Shown here: in pieces, positions 22,471-31,110 of the stretch | Layout of the letters: every line of letters starts with the position of its first letter | Position numbering within the stretch: position 1 is the stretch's first letter | Source of the DNA: Limosilactobacillus kribbianus | GTDB lineage: Bacteria; Bacillota; Bacilli; Lactobacillales; Lactobacillaceae | Length of the DNA: 47,524 bases | Reading direction: 5' to 3' | NCBI RefSeq assembly: GCF_026413145.1 | Contig: NZ_JAOVYZ010000010.1 | Span: 1 to 47,524 of the forward strand | The notes under the pieces: model-generated | Databases searched by the model: none | Told to the model about the DNA's origin: nothing | The model's input: only the letters and a program-made list of their open reading frames with translations | Made by a program: the position numbers and the translations under genes

Positions 22471-23838
22471 ATGGCTCAAAATCACTCTGTCAAAATTTCA
22501 CTGCGAACGCGGCGAATCATCACCGCGATTCTCTTGCTTTCGGCCTTCGTCAGTCTGGCCAGCCAGACGATGATGGTCACCGCGCTGCCGGTCATCTCCA
22601 GCGACCTCCACGTCTCGCTGAACACCGCCCAGTGGCTGACGACCGGCTACACCCTGATTATCGGGATCGTTACCCCATTGTCATCGAACATGTACGATAA
22701 GTTCACCAACCGTCACCTCTTCCTCGGTACGATCGGAACCTTCATCGTTGGGACCTTGCTGGGGTGCTTTGCGACCAACTTCGCGACCCTGCTGGCGGCC
22801 CGGCTGATCCAGGCCTGCGCCGGGGGGATGCTGATGTCATTTCAGATGACCACCATGATTTCGATCTACCCCATTGAAAAGCGGGGCTCGATTCTCGGGC
22901 TCTCCAGCTTGGTCATTTCGGCCGGGCCGGCCCTGGGACCAACCCTGGCCGGATTCATCCTCCAGGTTCTGCCCTGGCGGTGGCTCTTCATCCTGGTGCT
23001 CCCACTGATGGTCATCATCTTCATCATCGGCTACTTCAAGCTCGCCAATTTCTCGACGCCACGCGACATTAAGATCGACTATCTGTCCGTCTTCATTTCC
23101 CTGGTTGGCTCGGCCCTGACCCTGGGCTGCTTGACTGCCTTTCAGAAAAACTTCTGGGTCGGCCTGGCCATGCTAGTCGTCGGTCTGGCAATCATCGCCG
23201 TCTTCGTCAAGCGTCAGCTCCGGCTCAAGAACCCGATGCTCAAGGTTCAGATTTTCAAGTACTCCTCCTTCCGGCTGATGACTTTGGTCGGGATCTTTGC
23301 CTTCATGGTTCTGCTGGGGACCGAACAGCTCCTGCCGATCTTCACTGAAAACGTCCTTCACGTCGGCAGCTTCATGTCCGGGCTGATCCTTTTGCCGGGA
23401 GCCATCTGCAACGCCATCACCGCCTCAATCGTCGGCCGGCTCTACGACCAGTACGGGCCAAAGTGGCTGATCATCACCGGTGGGGTCATCATGCTGTTAG
23501 CCTCAATTCCACTGGTCACGATCTCCGCTCACTCCTCCCTGCTCATCCTGACGCTTGCCTACGCGGTCCGGATGATCGGGAACGCCTGCGTCTTCAGCCC
23601 GGCCCTGTCCGAGGCCTTCTCCCAGCTGTCGCAGAGTGAAAACAGCCACGGGACCGCGCTCAACAACACCCTGCGCCAAGTCTTCGGAGCCGTTTCCGTC
23701 ACCATGGTCGTTGTCATCTCCGGACTGCCCGCATCCCTGACAACCGGGGTTCAGATTGCCATGTGGGTCACCGTTCTCTTGGTCGTCTTTATGCTGGTAA
23801 CCTTTGTCCATTACCTGGCAACCAAGCAGAAAGGTTAA
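22471..23838 (+). CDS. MFS multidrug efflux transporter, DHA2 type
   Basis: A 455-residue drug:proton antiporter of the EmrB/QacA group with about 14 hydrophobic segments. Early motif C-like and D-like segments read TALPVISSDLHVSLNTAQWLTTGYTL, a clear DHA2 signature, and LAARLIQACAGGMLMSFQ follows. The ATG at 22471 has AAAGGA at suitable spacing. A longer frame upstream lacks a ribosome site and would overlap the promoter. The second pump follows 56 bases downstream with its own ribosome site, and the two are probably co-transcribed. The substrate is unknown. Confidence 0.85.
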   Translation: MAQNHSVKISLRTRRIITAILLLSAFVSLASQTMMVTALPVISSDLHVSLNTAQWLTTGYTLIIGIVTPLSSNMYDKFTNRHLFLGTIGTFIVGTLLGCFATNFATLLAARLIQACAGGMLMSFQMTTMISIYPIEKRGSILGLSSLVISAGPALGPTLAGFILQVLPWRWLFILVLPLMVIIFIIGYFKLANFSTPRDIKIDYLSVFISLVGSALTLGCLTAFQKNFWVGLAMLVVGLAIIAVFVKRQLRLKNPMLKVQIFKYSSFRLMTLVGIFAFMVLLGTEQLLPIFTENVLHVGSFMSGLILLPGAICNAITASIVGRLYDQYGPKWLIITGGVIMLLASIPLVTISAHSSLLILTLAYAVRMIGNACVFSPALSEAFSQLSQSENSHGTALNNTLRQVFGAVSVTMVVVISGLPASLTTGVQIAMWVTVLLVVFMLVTFVHYLATKQKG

Positions 23839-23894
23839 CTTTTCGGCCAATTATCGCTATGGTTAAGATAAGTACTATTTAAGGAGGCTTTTGA

Positions 23895-25115
23895 ATGGAT
23901 TCCGCCGTTGCTGCCGGCAAATTTCCGCACGGGTGGCACCGCACTTTTTACACGCTTTGGCTAGGGGCATTTATCACGGGGATGGGCTACTCAATGACGA
24001 TGCCCTTCATCTCGCTGTTCATCAACGAACTCGGCTCCTTTAGCCACTTTCAATTGAACTTTTACTCCGGGCTGGCCTTTGCCGTCACCTTTATTTCCCA
24101 GGCAATTGTTTCCCCGTTTTGGGGCAGCCTGGCCGATCGGAAGGGCCGCAAATTGATGTGCATGCGGGCCTCCGGGGTGATGGCCTGCACCATCTTCATC
24201 ACCGGGCTCTCGCAAAGTGTCTGGATGATCATCGCCATGCGGACCCTCCAGGGGATCTTCTCGGGCTACATCAACAACGCAACCGCCCTGATGGCTGGAG
24301 AAACACCCCACAGCCGCTCTGGTTGGGTAATGGCCGCCATGTCCACGGCGGGCGTGGCCGGCAACCTGGTCGGCCCCCTGCTCGGTGGTTTGCTGTCCGG
24401 GGCATTTGGCTACCGGATCCCCTTCTTCATCACCGGGCTCTTGATGCTGAGCGTCTTTTTGGCAACCTGGCTGCTGACGGTCGAGCACTTCCGGCCGATC
24501 AAGAAGGCCGCCATGAAGCCCCTCGGTGAAATCATCCACGAGCTGTCGAACCCGCGGTTGATCTTCGTGATGTTTTTGACCACCATGATCGTCACTGCCT
24601 CCACGATGTCGATCGACCCGATCATCAGTCTCTACGTCCGTTCGCTGATGCATAACCGTGGCAACGTGGCCTTCGTCGCCGGGATTGTGGCGGCGACCCC
24701 CGGACTGGGGACGCTAATCGCGGCCTCCAAGGTTGGCCATACAATGGACCAGGTCGGGCCGGAACGAATCCTGCGCATTGGGTTGGCAGTTGCTTTCGTA
24801 CTTTTCATCCCGATGACCTTTACCCACTCACCCTGGTCGCTGGCTTTCTGGCGATTCCTCTTGGGATTAGCCAACGCGGCACTAATGCCCGCCGCCCAGA
24901 CGGTCCTGACCCTGGATGTGCCGGCCGAAGCCTTTGGGCGGATCTTCAGCCTGAACCAATCCTTCCAGGCCGGTGGCGCCGTTCTCGGTTCGCTCCTCGG
25001 CTCGTTGATTTCCGGCCTGTCCAGCTACCAGATGGTCTTTGCCGTCACCGGCTTGACCCTGCTGATTAACTTGGTACTGGTACTGGCCGTTCGAACCCCC
25101 AAAACTGCAGAATAA
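23895..25115 (+). CDS. MFS multidrug efflux transporter, DHA1 type
   Basis: A 406-residue 12-segment major facilitator. The loop 2-3 motif A is GSLADRKGRKLMCM, preceded by QAIVSPFWG. Motif C-type glycines occur in GVAGNLVGPLLGGLLSGAFGYRIPFF. It resembles NorA/Bmr-like or PatA-type antiporters that expel hydrophobic cations and quinolones; the true substrate cannot be read from sequence. It has a perfect AAGGAGG 8 bases before the ATG and a terminator right after the stop. Confidence 0.85.
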   Translation: MDSAVAAGKFPHGWHRTFYTLWLGAFITGMGYSMTMPFISLFINELGSFSHFQLNFYSGLAFAVTFISQAIVSPFWGSLADRKGRKLMCMRASGVMACTIFITGLSQSVWMIIAMRTLQGIFSGYINNATALMAGETPHSRSGWVMAAMSTAGVAGNLVGPLLGGLLSGAFGYRIPFFITGLLMLSVFLATWLLTVEHFRPIKKAAMKPLGEIIHELSNPRLIFVMFLTTMIVTASTMSIDPIISLYVRSLMHNRGNVAFVAGIVAATPGLGTLIAASKVGHTMDQVGPERILRIGLAVAFVLFIPMTFTHSPWSLAFWRFLLGLANAALMPAAQTVLTLDVPAEAFGRIFSLNQSFQAGGAVLGSLLGSLISGLSSYQMVFAVTGLTLLINLVLVLAVRTPKTAE

Positions 25116-25116
25116 A

Positions 25117-25151
25117 AAAACTCGCTGCCTCAATATGAAGTAGCGAGTTTT
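25117..25151. terminator. Bidirectional terminator
   Basis: AAAACTCGCT / AGCGAGTTTT arms with a 15-base loop lie between the second MFS gene and the convergent transaldolase-like gene. Confidence 0.85.
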
Positions 25152-25154
25152 TTG

Positions 25155-25790
25155 TTAAGCTAGTTGAATTTGTTGACTATCAACTTGGCAGGTCATCCCC
25201 TGGACGGAGCGCCGCAGAAAGGGCAGCAAGCTGTCACCCACCGCTACTCCATCGAGCGCCAGGCGATTCACCATGCAGAGATCGTTGAGGCTCTCCGCGG
25301 TGGCAATTAACTGGATCTGCGGTACCAGCTTGGCAAGGGCGGAACCAACAATCAAATCGTAGTAGCTCGTCGCCCCGGCCATCAAGAAGAGCATGTCGGC
25401 GACCGGATTGAGGCCGTCGAGCAATTGCCGGACCATCTGGCGGGTCGCAATCCCGCTAAGGGCCAGTGGGATCCCCTCCTGCGTCAGCTGCTGGATCAGT
25501 CGCAGGTTTAACTGCCCATCTGACATGGTCGGCACTTGGACGTAAACATTGTCGCCCAGCAGCGTCAGTCGTTCCGCCGCTGCTTGTATCTGTGACGGTG
25601 TGCCTGCCAAAAGCGGGAGCACCAGGCGATTGGCGCTGACCGTCTTGGCCAATTGGGCCAGTGCGGCCGCCCCCTTTGCCGGTGTTGCAGTCAAGACCAG
25701 GTTACTATTTGGCACCTGGACCGCTGCTTGTGTTAGGACTCGTGGTTCACTACTTTTGATAAACAAACCGCCAGAGATTAATGATTTCAC
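25155..25790 (-). CDS. Transaldolase/fructose-6-P aldolase-like protein lacking the Schiff-base lysine
   Basis: A 211-residue protein with the length and strand-helix rhythm of small transaldolases (FSA/TalC type, about 215-220 residues). GDNVYVQVPTMSDGQLNLRLIQQLTQEGIPLALSG aligns with the family's [23 protein letters not shown] segment, but the catalytic Lys is Gln. The next conserved T-x-V-x-S segment reads LALSGIAT. QLIATAESLNDLCMVNRLALDGVAVGDSLLPFL matches the late S-F/S-I-K segment and phosphate loop only loosely. A sugar aldolase activity is therefore unlikely. No clear ribosome site is obvious before the ATG at 25790. It is monocistronic, and bases 25791-25958 beyond it hold only AT-rich sequence. 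Confidence 0.6.
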   Translation of the reverse strand: MKSLISGGLFIKSSEPRVLTQAAVQVPNSNLVLTATPAKGAAALAQLAKTVSANRLVLPLLAGTPSQIQAAAERLTLLGDNVYVQVPTMSDGQLNLRLIQQLTQEGIPLALSGIATRQMVRQLLDGLNPVADMLFLMAGATSYYDLIVGSALAKLVPQIQLIATAESLNDLCMVNRLALDGVAVGDSLLPFLRRSVQGMTCQVDSQQIQLA

Positions 25791-25958
25791 AAAAAACGCC
25801 TCACTTTTCGACTAGACCACTCAAGTACATTTCCTATAATGCACCATTTAATCACTATGGTCAATGACTTTTATTAAAACTATACCAATTTGTAAGGTGC
25901 GTAAATCGAATAACCAAAAATAGGCCGCCGGTTAATTTTTACCGAGCAGCCTTTTCTA

Positions 25959-26309
25959 TTATGCCGTTGTAATTTCGACCAGCAGTGGGTTTTCAGCCTT
26001 AGTCAGGGTCGTTGGATCATCCTGGTAACCATCGTAAACCTTGCTGATTTTGCCACTGACCGGGGACTTGAAGGTTTCAACCGCCTTGCCGCCCTCGATG
26101 TCGATCAGCTGGTCGGCCTTTTGGATTGCCTCATCAACCTGGGGCGTTTCCAAAAAGGTAATGTCGCCCAGTTCCGCGATCACCTTGCTGTCGAGGCCCA
26201 CCTTGACCAGGTTATTATCCTGTTGCCACCAAAGGCCATTGTCCTCACGGTGGACTGGGGCCTCGTGACTGAAGAGACGCTTAAACCAATTTACAATTCG
26301 TTGCCACAT
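25959..26309 (-). CDS. gcvH: GcvH-like lipoyl carrier protein
   Basis: A 116-residue lipoyl-domain protein with glycine-cleavage H architecture. Lys75 in DIEGGKAVETFKSPVSGKI is the expected lipoylation site. An N-terminal basic amphipathic stretch (MWQRIVNWFKRLFSHE) precedes the domain and is unusual for canonical GcvH. No gcvT or gcvP is in the window. Such GcvH-like proteins in Firmicutes pathogens and lactobacilli are paired with a dedicated lipoate ligase and, in some, with SirTM/macrodomain ADP-ribosylation genes, none of which is present here. It lies 11 bases after lplA, with a GGGGGG ribosome site overlapping that gap. Confidence 0.85.
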   Translation of the reverse strand: MWQRIVNWFKRLFSHEAPVHREDNGLWWQQDNNLVKVGLDSKVIAELGDITFLETPQVDEAIQKADQLIDIEGGKAVETFKSPVSGKISKVYDGYQDDPTTLTKAENPLLVEITTA

Positions 26310-26320
26310 CAGAATCCCCC

Positions 26321-27346
26321 CTAGTCTGCGAGAATCAGGTCAGCCAGATCTTCGGCGCTGACCTTGCCTAGGTTAGCGGCCGGGTCGGCAGCGTTGAAGG
26401 CTTTGACCAGGCTGTCACGGTCCAGCTTGGCGCCAAGCAGGTGCTGTTCAACGACGTGCGGATCGCCGGCCGTGAAGAAGTCACCATAGATCTTGACGGC
26501 CGTAATCTGACCGTCCTTTTCATTGAAGTTGAAGGAGACGGTTCCAATTGGGTAGTGCTTAGAAACGTAGTGCTTGAAGCCCGGGTTCTTACCGTAGTTC
26601 CATTCGTCGGTCCGGTATTGTTCAACCAGACGGGAGTCGATGATGTCCCAATCGTGGTCGGTCAGGTGGTAGGTCTCGACCTCGTCCATGGAGTCAACCC
26701 CGAACATGTGGCAGAGCAGGTAGTTCTTGAAATCCTCCGTCGTCCAGTCTTGGTATTTCTCCGGCAGGTAAGGTTTGATGTTCGTTACCCGGGCATTGAC
26801 GGACTTAACCCCCTTGGAGGCCAGCTTGTCCTTTTCCGGCGTCAGCACTTCACTGGCGGCCTCCATGTTCAGATCAAACATAACGGTCCCACCGGCAGCG
26901 TAGGAGTTGTCACCCTTGACGATTGCCATCCCGGAGAACTTCTTGCCGTCAATCGTCATGTCGTTTCGACCACTGACCTCGGCGGATTCAATCCCCAGGT
27001 CGTGGAGGGCATCGACGACTGGATCGCCAATGGCATGGAAGTCACCGAACTTACTCATGTCACCGACGACGATGTTTTCAAAGACCAGGTTGCCAAAGTC
27101 GTGGTAAACCGCGCCACCACCACTAGAACGGCGGACCAGCTCGATGTTGTGCGACTTCAGGTATGGCAGGTCGATCTCGGCGTAGGCGTTCTGGTTAACG
27201 CCGACGATAACGGATGGCTGGTTGATGTAGCAGATCAGGCCGTGACCCTTTAGGCGCAGGTCATTGATCAGGTAGTTGTCCAGGGACTGGTTAACGAGGG
27301 CGTCGTGAACCGGCTTCCCGTTCCGACTAGTATCGATAAAGAACAT
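26321..27346 (-). CDS. lplA: Lipoate-protein ligase
   Basis: A 341-residue ligase that activates lipoate with ATP and transfers it to carrier lysines. RRSSGGGAVYHDFGNLVF is the lipoate/AMP-binding signature. GRNDMTIDGKKFSGMAI carries the catalytic Lys loop, and a C-terminal accessory domain follows residue 250. The first gene of a two-gene unit with the GcvH-like protein, its most probable substrate. A ribosome site GAGGTG precedes the ATG. It is of full length, so no separate accessory subunit is needed. Confidence 0.92.
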   Translation of the reverse strand: MFFIDTSRNGKPVHDALVNQSLDNYLINDLRLKGHGLICYINQPSVIVGVNQNAYAEIDLPYLKSHNIELVRRSSGGGAVYHDFGNLVFENIVVGDMSKFGDFHAIGDPVVDALHDLGIESAEVSGRNDMTIDGKKFSGMAIVKGDNSYAAGGTVMFDLNMEAASEVLTPEKDKLASKGVKSVNARVTNIKPYLPEKYQDWTTEDFKNYLLCHMFGVDSMDEVETYHLTDHDWDIIDSRLVEQYRTDEWNYGKNPGFKHYVSKHYPIGTVSFNFNEKDGQITAVKIYGDFFTAGDPHVVEQHLLGAKLDRDSLVKAFNAADPAANLGKVSAEDLADLILAD

Positions 27347-27606
27347 GAAAAAACACCTCTAACTAATTGCATTCAAAGTTTAGTTGCTGTATGCGATTTC
27401 AGTATATACCGTAATCAGGTTAATTAACAGTAGTTTATCTTCCGTCGATTAGCTCAGCATTTCACTTTTACTTTAGGTGCTCTCTCATTGGAAAAGAGAA
27501 GTGATTGCTTAAGCGCTGACGGTATGTCAAAATTAAGTTGAAGAAATTTGGAGGTCACTAATTTGATGCTAGTAAAATAACTATTTTTTGAAAGGATATC
27601 AAAATT
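27347..27606. other. AT-rich intergenic region upstream of the two-gene islet
   Basis: 260 bases between the divergent lplA and the DUF6978-like gene. A GGAGG at about 27549-27553 precedes only a tiny frame that stops after five codons. A segment reading TTAGCTCAGC near 27446 resembles a tRNA D-arm, but no acceptor or T-arm is present. Promoters for both sides must lie here; I cannot assign boxes with confidence. Confidence 0.5.
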
Positions 27607-28035
27607 ATGGATAATGAAACGTATCAACAATTGCACGACTTACCCAAAGAATTAGATAATCCCAATGTCAGTATTGCTGCCCCTTTTTCACAAGCTGTTT
27701 TCCCTGGTCGAGGCAAATTTGTTCCTAAGAAAAAGTTTATCGTAATTCAAAATCGTAAAGGTCATCATCGAAAAAATAATCTTTCATACTTACTACGTAG
27801 CAATAATGGTACACTGATTCGAATTGATATTAACGGGAAAACTCATTCTCATGTGCCCACACCGCATGTCCATATTTTTGATGAAGCGCACCATAATGGT
27901 GTTGACGTTATTCCACTTTCTAAGCTTAGAAATTATTTGAATCAATCCACTGATGTTTCAGAATCACTACTAGCCTTTCTGGATTATAATAATTTTGAAA
28001 CTAAAAATTTGCTTTTTTCAAAGAATCTTGTCTAG
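27607..28035 (+). CDS. DUF6978-like protein
   Basis: A 142-residue protein of unknown function. After a variable N-terminus it reads LIRIDINGKTHSHVPTPHVHIFDEAHHNGVDVIPLSKL, where the P-H-x-H-I-F-D-E segment and I-P-L-S resemble the DUF6978 family as I remember it; the His cluster could bind metal. The gene is far more AT-rich than its neighbours, a sign of acquisition. AAAGGAT lies 10 bases before the ATG. Its stop codon forms part of the ribosome site of the next gene, so the two products are co-translated. A paired function, such as toxin-antitoxin or phage-response, is inference only. Confidence 0.6.
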   Translation: MDNETYQQLHDLPKELDNPNVSIAAPFSQAVFPGRGKFVPKKKFIVIQNRKGHHRKNNLSYLLRSNNGTLIRIDINGKTHSHVPTPHVHIFDEAHHNGVDVIPLSKLRNYLNQSTDVSESLLAFLDYNNFETKNLLFSKNLV

Positions 28036-28049
28036 GAGGTGACCAGTTC

Positions 28050-28820
28050 ATGGAAACCACAAAACAGTTGCTCGATGATTACTATCATTTTTTGAGCAAG
28101 AGCTATCAAATTAATAAATTAGATGATGCCGATGAAATCGTCACCCCGTTTACTGATAATCTTGGTGATAATATTACGATTTATTTATCACAGATTAATG
28201 ATACTAAAATCAAACTCGACGATGATGGTTATACGCTTGATAACTTAGAAATGATGAACATTAACTTATCGGACACGCGACAACAAATTCTGAAGCGGAT
28301 CTGCAATCAGTATAGTGTCAATCTCTCTGAGGAAGGTATTTTATTTAATTCCGGCTCACCAGCTGAGTTTTCAAGGATGAAGTTAAATCTAACGTCAGCG
28401 ATCCTTAAAATTAGTGATCTCTCCTTTACACAGCATTCTCATATCAAAAAGATGTTTGTAGATGACGTTATTTCGACTTTAAATCAAAGTGACCTGGGGG
28501 GACTCCCAAGTCACTTCATCGGCCGCAGTGGCGTTAAATATGATTTCCCATATGTCGTTGCCCAACACAAGACTCATCCTCTCAAAATAGTTGATGTCAC
28601 CAACCACATCAACAACGGAAATGTAATGCAAACCGCATTCCAGTTTACAGATATCCAAAACAATGCCACCTTTCAATTTGTTTCCCCTGTATTTCTATTA
28701 ATTTACAATGATAAATTATCAAGTCCAAGCAGTCAGGCGTTAAAGATTGCTGAAGATACCGGTTTTCTCACTATGCCATTTAGTAAATTCGATAACATCA
28801 AGCAAACATTAATTGCTTAA
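28050..28820 (+). CDS. DUF1828/DUF1829-domain protein
   Basis: A 256-residue protein. The N-terminal half (about 1-110) carries the DUF1828 pattern: LLDDYYHFLSKSY, VTPFTDNLGDNITIYLS, KLDDDGYTLDNLEM, then RQQILKRICNQYSVNLSEEGILF. The C-terminal part (about 155-250: GLPSHFIGRSGVKYDFPYVV..., VSPVFLLIYND) fits DUF1829. The function is unknown, and the family often occurs in prophages and genomic islets. AGGAGGTG precedes the ATG, spaced 14 bases from the upstream gene. It has the same AT-rich composition as its partner and is followed by a strong terminator. Confidence 0.7.
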   Translation: METTKQLLDDYYHFLSKSYQINKLDDADEIVTPFTDNLGDNITIYLSQINDTKIKLDDDGYTLDNLEMMNINLSDTRQQILKRICNQYSVNLSEEGILFNSGSPAEFSRMKLNLTSAILKISDLSFTQHSHIKKMFVDDVISTLNQSDLGGLPSHFIGRSGVKYDFPYVVAQHKTHPLKIVDVTNHINNGNVMQTAFQFTDIQNNATFQFVSPVFLLIYNDKLSSPSSQALKIAEDTGFLTMPFSKFDNIKQTLIA

Positions 28821-28833
28821 ACCCTACTTAATC

Positions 28834-28874
28834 AAAAACAGCTAGGTCCTCGTGCAGAGCATCTAGCTGTTTTT
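28834..28874. terminator. Bidirectional terminator
   Basis: AAAAACAGCTAG / CTAGCTGTTTTT arms with a 17-base loop close the AT-rich islet and the convergent uronate operon. Confidence 0.9.
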
Positions 28875-28909
28875 GTGACTTATTCATTTTATACAAGGAG
28901 TGAATGTGT

Positions 28910-30415
28910 TTACTTGGTCAGGCCCGTCTTGAAGATGGCGATTCCGTGAACGTTGTACTTCTCGTTATTGGTCTTCTTCCCACTGGCCACATCGATAATG
29001 AATTGGATGAACTTATCGGCAAGGCTGTCCATCGATTCATTCATCAATTGTCCAGCATCAAAGTCGATCCAGCGTGGCTTCAGGTTGGCAATGTAGGAGT
29101 TTGAGGAAACCTTAACCGTTGGCACGTAGGTTGCAAACGGCGTCCCCCGTCCCGTCGTGAAGAGGACCATCTGACAATCGGCGGATGCTTCCGCGGATGA
29201 TGAAACCAGGTCGTTCCCCGGTGCCTGCAGAAGGTTCAGGCCCCGCGTCTTGATCTTGTCACCATACATCAGAACATCGTTCACGCTGGAAGTACCAGAC
29301 TTCTGCGTACAACCAAGCGACTTGTCTTCCAGAGTTGAGATCCCCCCGGCCTTGTTACCAGGAGATGGGTTTTCGTAGATTGGCTGGTGGAAGCGTTCGA
29401 AGTATTCCTTAAAGTTGTTGATCAGGTGGACAATCTTGTCAAAGGTGGCCTGGTCCTTGGCCCGGGACATCAGGATTGTCTCCGCACCAAACATTTCTGG
29501 CACTTCTGACAAGACCGTCGTCCCGCCCTGGGCAGCAACAAAGTCAGACAGGCGTCCCAGCAGTGGATTGGCCGTCACACCGGAAAGACCGTCGGAGCCC
29601 CCGCACTTCAAGCCAATCTTCAGTTCACTAAGTGGTTGTGGAGTACGGTGGTCATCCTTGACCGCTTCGTTCAGTTCCTCGAGCATTGCCAAGCCATCGG
29701 CAATCTCGTCATCACTGTCAGCAGAAGAAAGGAACTTGACCCGCTTCGTGTCGATTGGGCCATTGGCTTCTTCCAAAAGCTCCTTCATCTTCTTTAGTTC
29801 GTCATCGTCCGTGCAACCCAATCCACAGATCAGAACTGCACCGGCGTTTGGCTGCATGGCGGCGTCGACTAAGATCTTGCGCGCCCGCTCATAGTTGTCC
29901 TGCGGGGTTTCAATCCCGTAGGTGTGCTTGAGCGGAACCACATTGTCGAAATTGCCGTCATCTGGGTGGAGGGCCTTGAATTCGGTAACCAGTGGGTCAA
30001 GCAGTTCGCTGACCGAGCCCACTACCGGGATAATGTAGAGGTCATTCCGGATGCCAACCTTGCCGTTTGGCCGCTTGTAGCCCATGAACTTCCGGTCGTC
30101 CTTTTTCCCCTTGGCGGGAACTTTGATTGGATCGTAGTGGTAAGACAGCTCACCGGACAGGTTCGTGGCAATGTTATGGATGTGGACATGCTCACCGCGC
30201 TTGATGTCCTGGGTGGCATGACCAATCGGGTAACCATACTTGATCACGTCGGCGCCCTTCTTGATATCCTCCAGGGCAATCTTGTGTCCCCGGGTAATGT
30301 CTTCGATGGTGGTGACGTCACCATGGTCCCGCGTCTTCAGTACCGTGCCTTCAGGAATATCCTGGAGGGCCACCGCGACTGAATCGTGGTCATCCAAAAT
30401 AATGAAATTATTCAT
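28910..30415 (-). CDS. uxaA: Altronate dehydratase family protein, copy 1
   Basis: A 501-residue UxaA-family protein. Altronate dehydratase converts D-altronate to 2-keto-3-deoxygluconate (KDG). The N-terminal SAF-type domain keeps HVHIHN (76-81). The C-terminal part keeps CGGSDG (271-276), NPSPGNKAGG (349-358), SLGCTQKSG (366-374) and TGRGTP (421-426), all family-conserved. The central motifs are altered: the usual TVGC reads VVGS (131-134), YGCSQLG reads YGIETPQ (166-172), and GLGCENNQ reads GLGCTDDD (198-205). Copy 2, at 32009-33499, keeps exactly these and lacks the others. It is the last gene of the uxaB operon, with AAAGGAG 9 bases from the ATG. Confidence 0.88.
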   Translation of the reverse strand: MNNFIILDDHDSVAVALQDIPEGTVLKTRDHGDVTTIEDITRGHKIALEDIKKGADVIKYGYPIGHATQDIKRGEHVHIHNIATNLSGELSYHYDPIKVPAKGKKDDRKFMGYKRPNGKVGIRNDLYIIPVVGSVSELLDPLVTEFKALHPDDGNFDNVVPLKHTYGIETPQDNYERARKILVDAAMQPNAGAVLICGLGCTDDDELKKMKELLEEANGPIDTKRVKFLSSADSDDEIADGLAMLEELNEAVKDDHRTPQPLSELKIGLKCGGSDGLSGVTANPLLGRLSDFVAAQGGTTVLSEVPEMFGAETILMSRAKDQATFDKIVHLINNFKEYFERFHQPIYENPSPGNKAGGISTLEDKSLGCTQKSGTSSVNDVLMYGDKIKTRGLNLLQAPGNDLVSSSAEASADCQMVLFTTGRGTPFATYVPTVKVSSNSYIANLKPRWIDFDAGQLMNESMDSLADKFIQFIIDVASGKKTNNEKYNVHGIAIFKTGLTK

Positions 30416-30430
30416 TATTCATAACTCCTT

Positions 30431-31084
30431 TTACTTTTCGTTCCGAATCCGCAGCAGTTCTTCGTGGAACTTCTTAGCATTTTCGGTTACTTGATCGTAG
30501 TCACCATCAGCACCAGGGCCAACCAGGCTACCACCGGCACCAACACAGAAGGCACCAGCTGCGAACCAGTCCTTCATGTTGTCCAGGGAAACACCACCAC
30601 TTGGCATAATGTTAGCCTGCGGGAATGGTCCTTGCAGTTCTGGGATCATCTTGACACCAGCAATGGCACCAGGGAAGATCTTGACAACATCGGCCCCGGT
30701 CATCAGTGCTTGCTGAACTTCGGTTGGCGTGAAGCAGCCTGGCATGTAAGGAACGGCGTAAAGGTTACAGATCTTAGCAACTTCTTCATTGTAAGAAGGA
30801 CTAACAATGAACTTGGCACCGGCAACCATCGCCATCCGGGCAGTTGCTGGGTCCAGAACCGTTCCGGCACCAACAACAACGTCAGGGTCATCCGCGAATT
30901 CTTCGTTCAGGTGCTTGATCGTGACGTCGGCATTTGGTGACGTGAAGGCTAATTCGATTGCCTTAACTCCACCCTTGATGCTGGCCTTGGAGGTCTTGTA
31001 GGCATTTTCTTCGCTCCGGCCACGAACAACGGCTAAAATACCGGCCTTTTCAACTGCTTTCAGTGCTTCATACTTTGGTAACAT
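30431..31084 (-). CDS. kdgA: KDPG/KHG aldolase
   Basis: A 217-residue class I aldolase cleaving 2-keto-3-deoxy-6-phosphogluconate to pyruvate and glyceraldehyde 3-phosphate, the last step of the locus. The Schiff-base Lys sits in ADVVKIFPGA. The general base Glu is in KAIELAFTS, and PSGGVSLDNM is the phosphate-binding segment. The N-terminus GILAVVRGRSEENA is characteristic. It is the fourth gene of the operon uxaB-uxaA2-galM-kdgA-uxaA1, with AAGGAG 7 bases from the ATG. Confidence 0.95.
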   Translation of the reverse strand: MLPKYEALKAVEKAGILAVVRGRSEENAYKTSKASIKGGVKAIELAFTSPNADVTIKHLNEEFADDPDVVVGAGTVLDPATARMAMVAGAKFIVSPSYNEEVAKICNLYAVPYMPGCFTPTEVQQALMTGADVVKIFPGAIAGVKMIPELQGPFPQANIMPSGGVSLDNMKDWFAAGAFCVGAGGSLVGPGADGDYDQVTENAKKFHEELLRIRNEK

Positions 31085-31110
31085 AACTTTTCTCCTTCTT
31101 TTCTTATCGC

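Noticed and set aside
27440-27530. tRNA-like segment (TTAGCTCAGC)
   Set aside because: No acceptor stem, anticodon arm or GTTC-type T-loop can be folded around it.
27454-27636. Minus-strand 60-codon frame before the DUF6978-like gene
   Set aside because: It overlaps the start of a supported gene, has no ribosome site and its Lys/Phe-rich product reflects AT bias.
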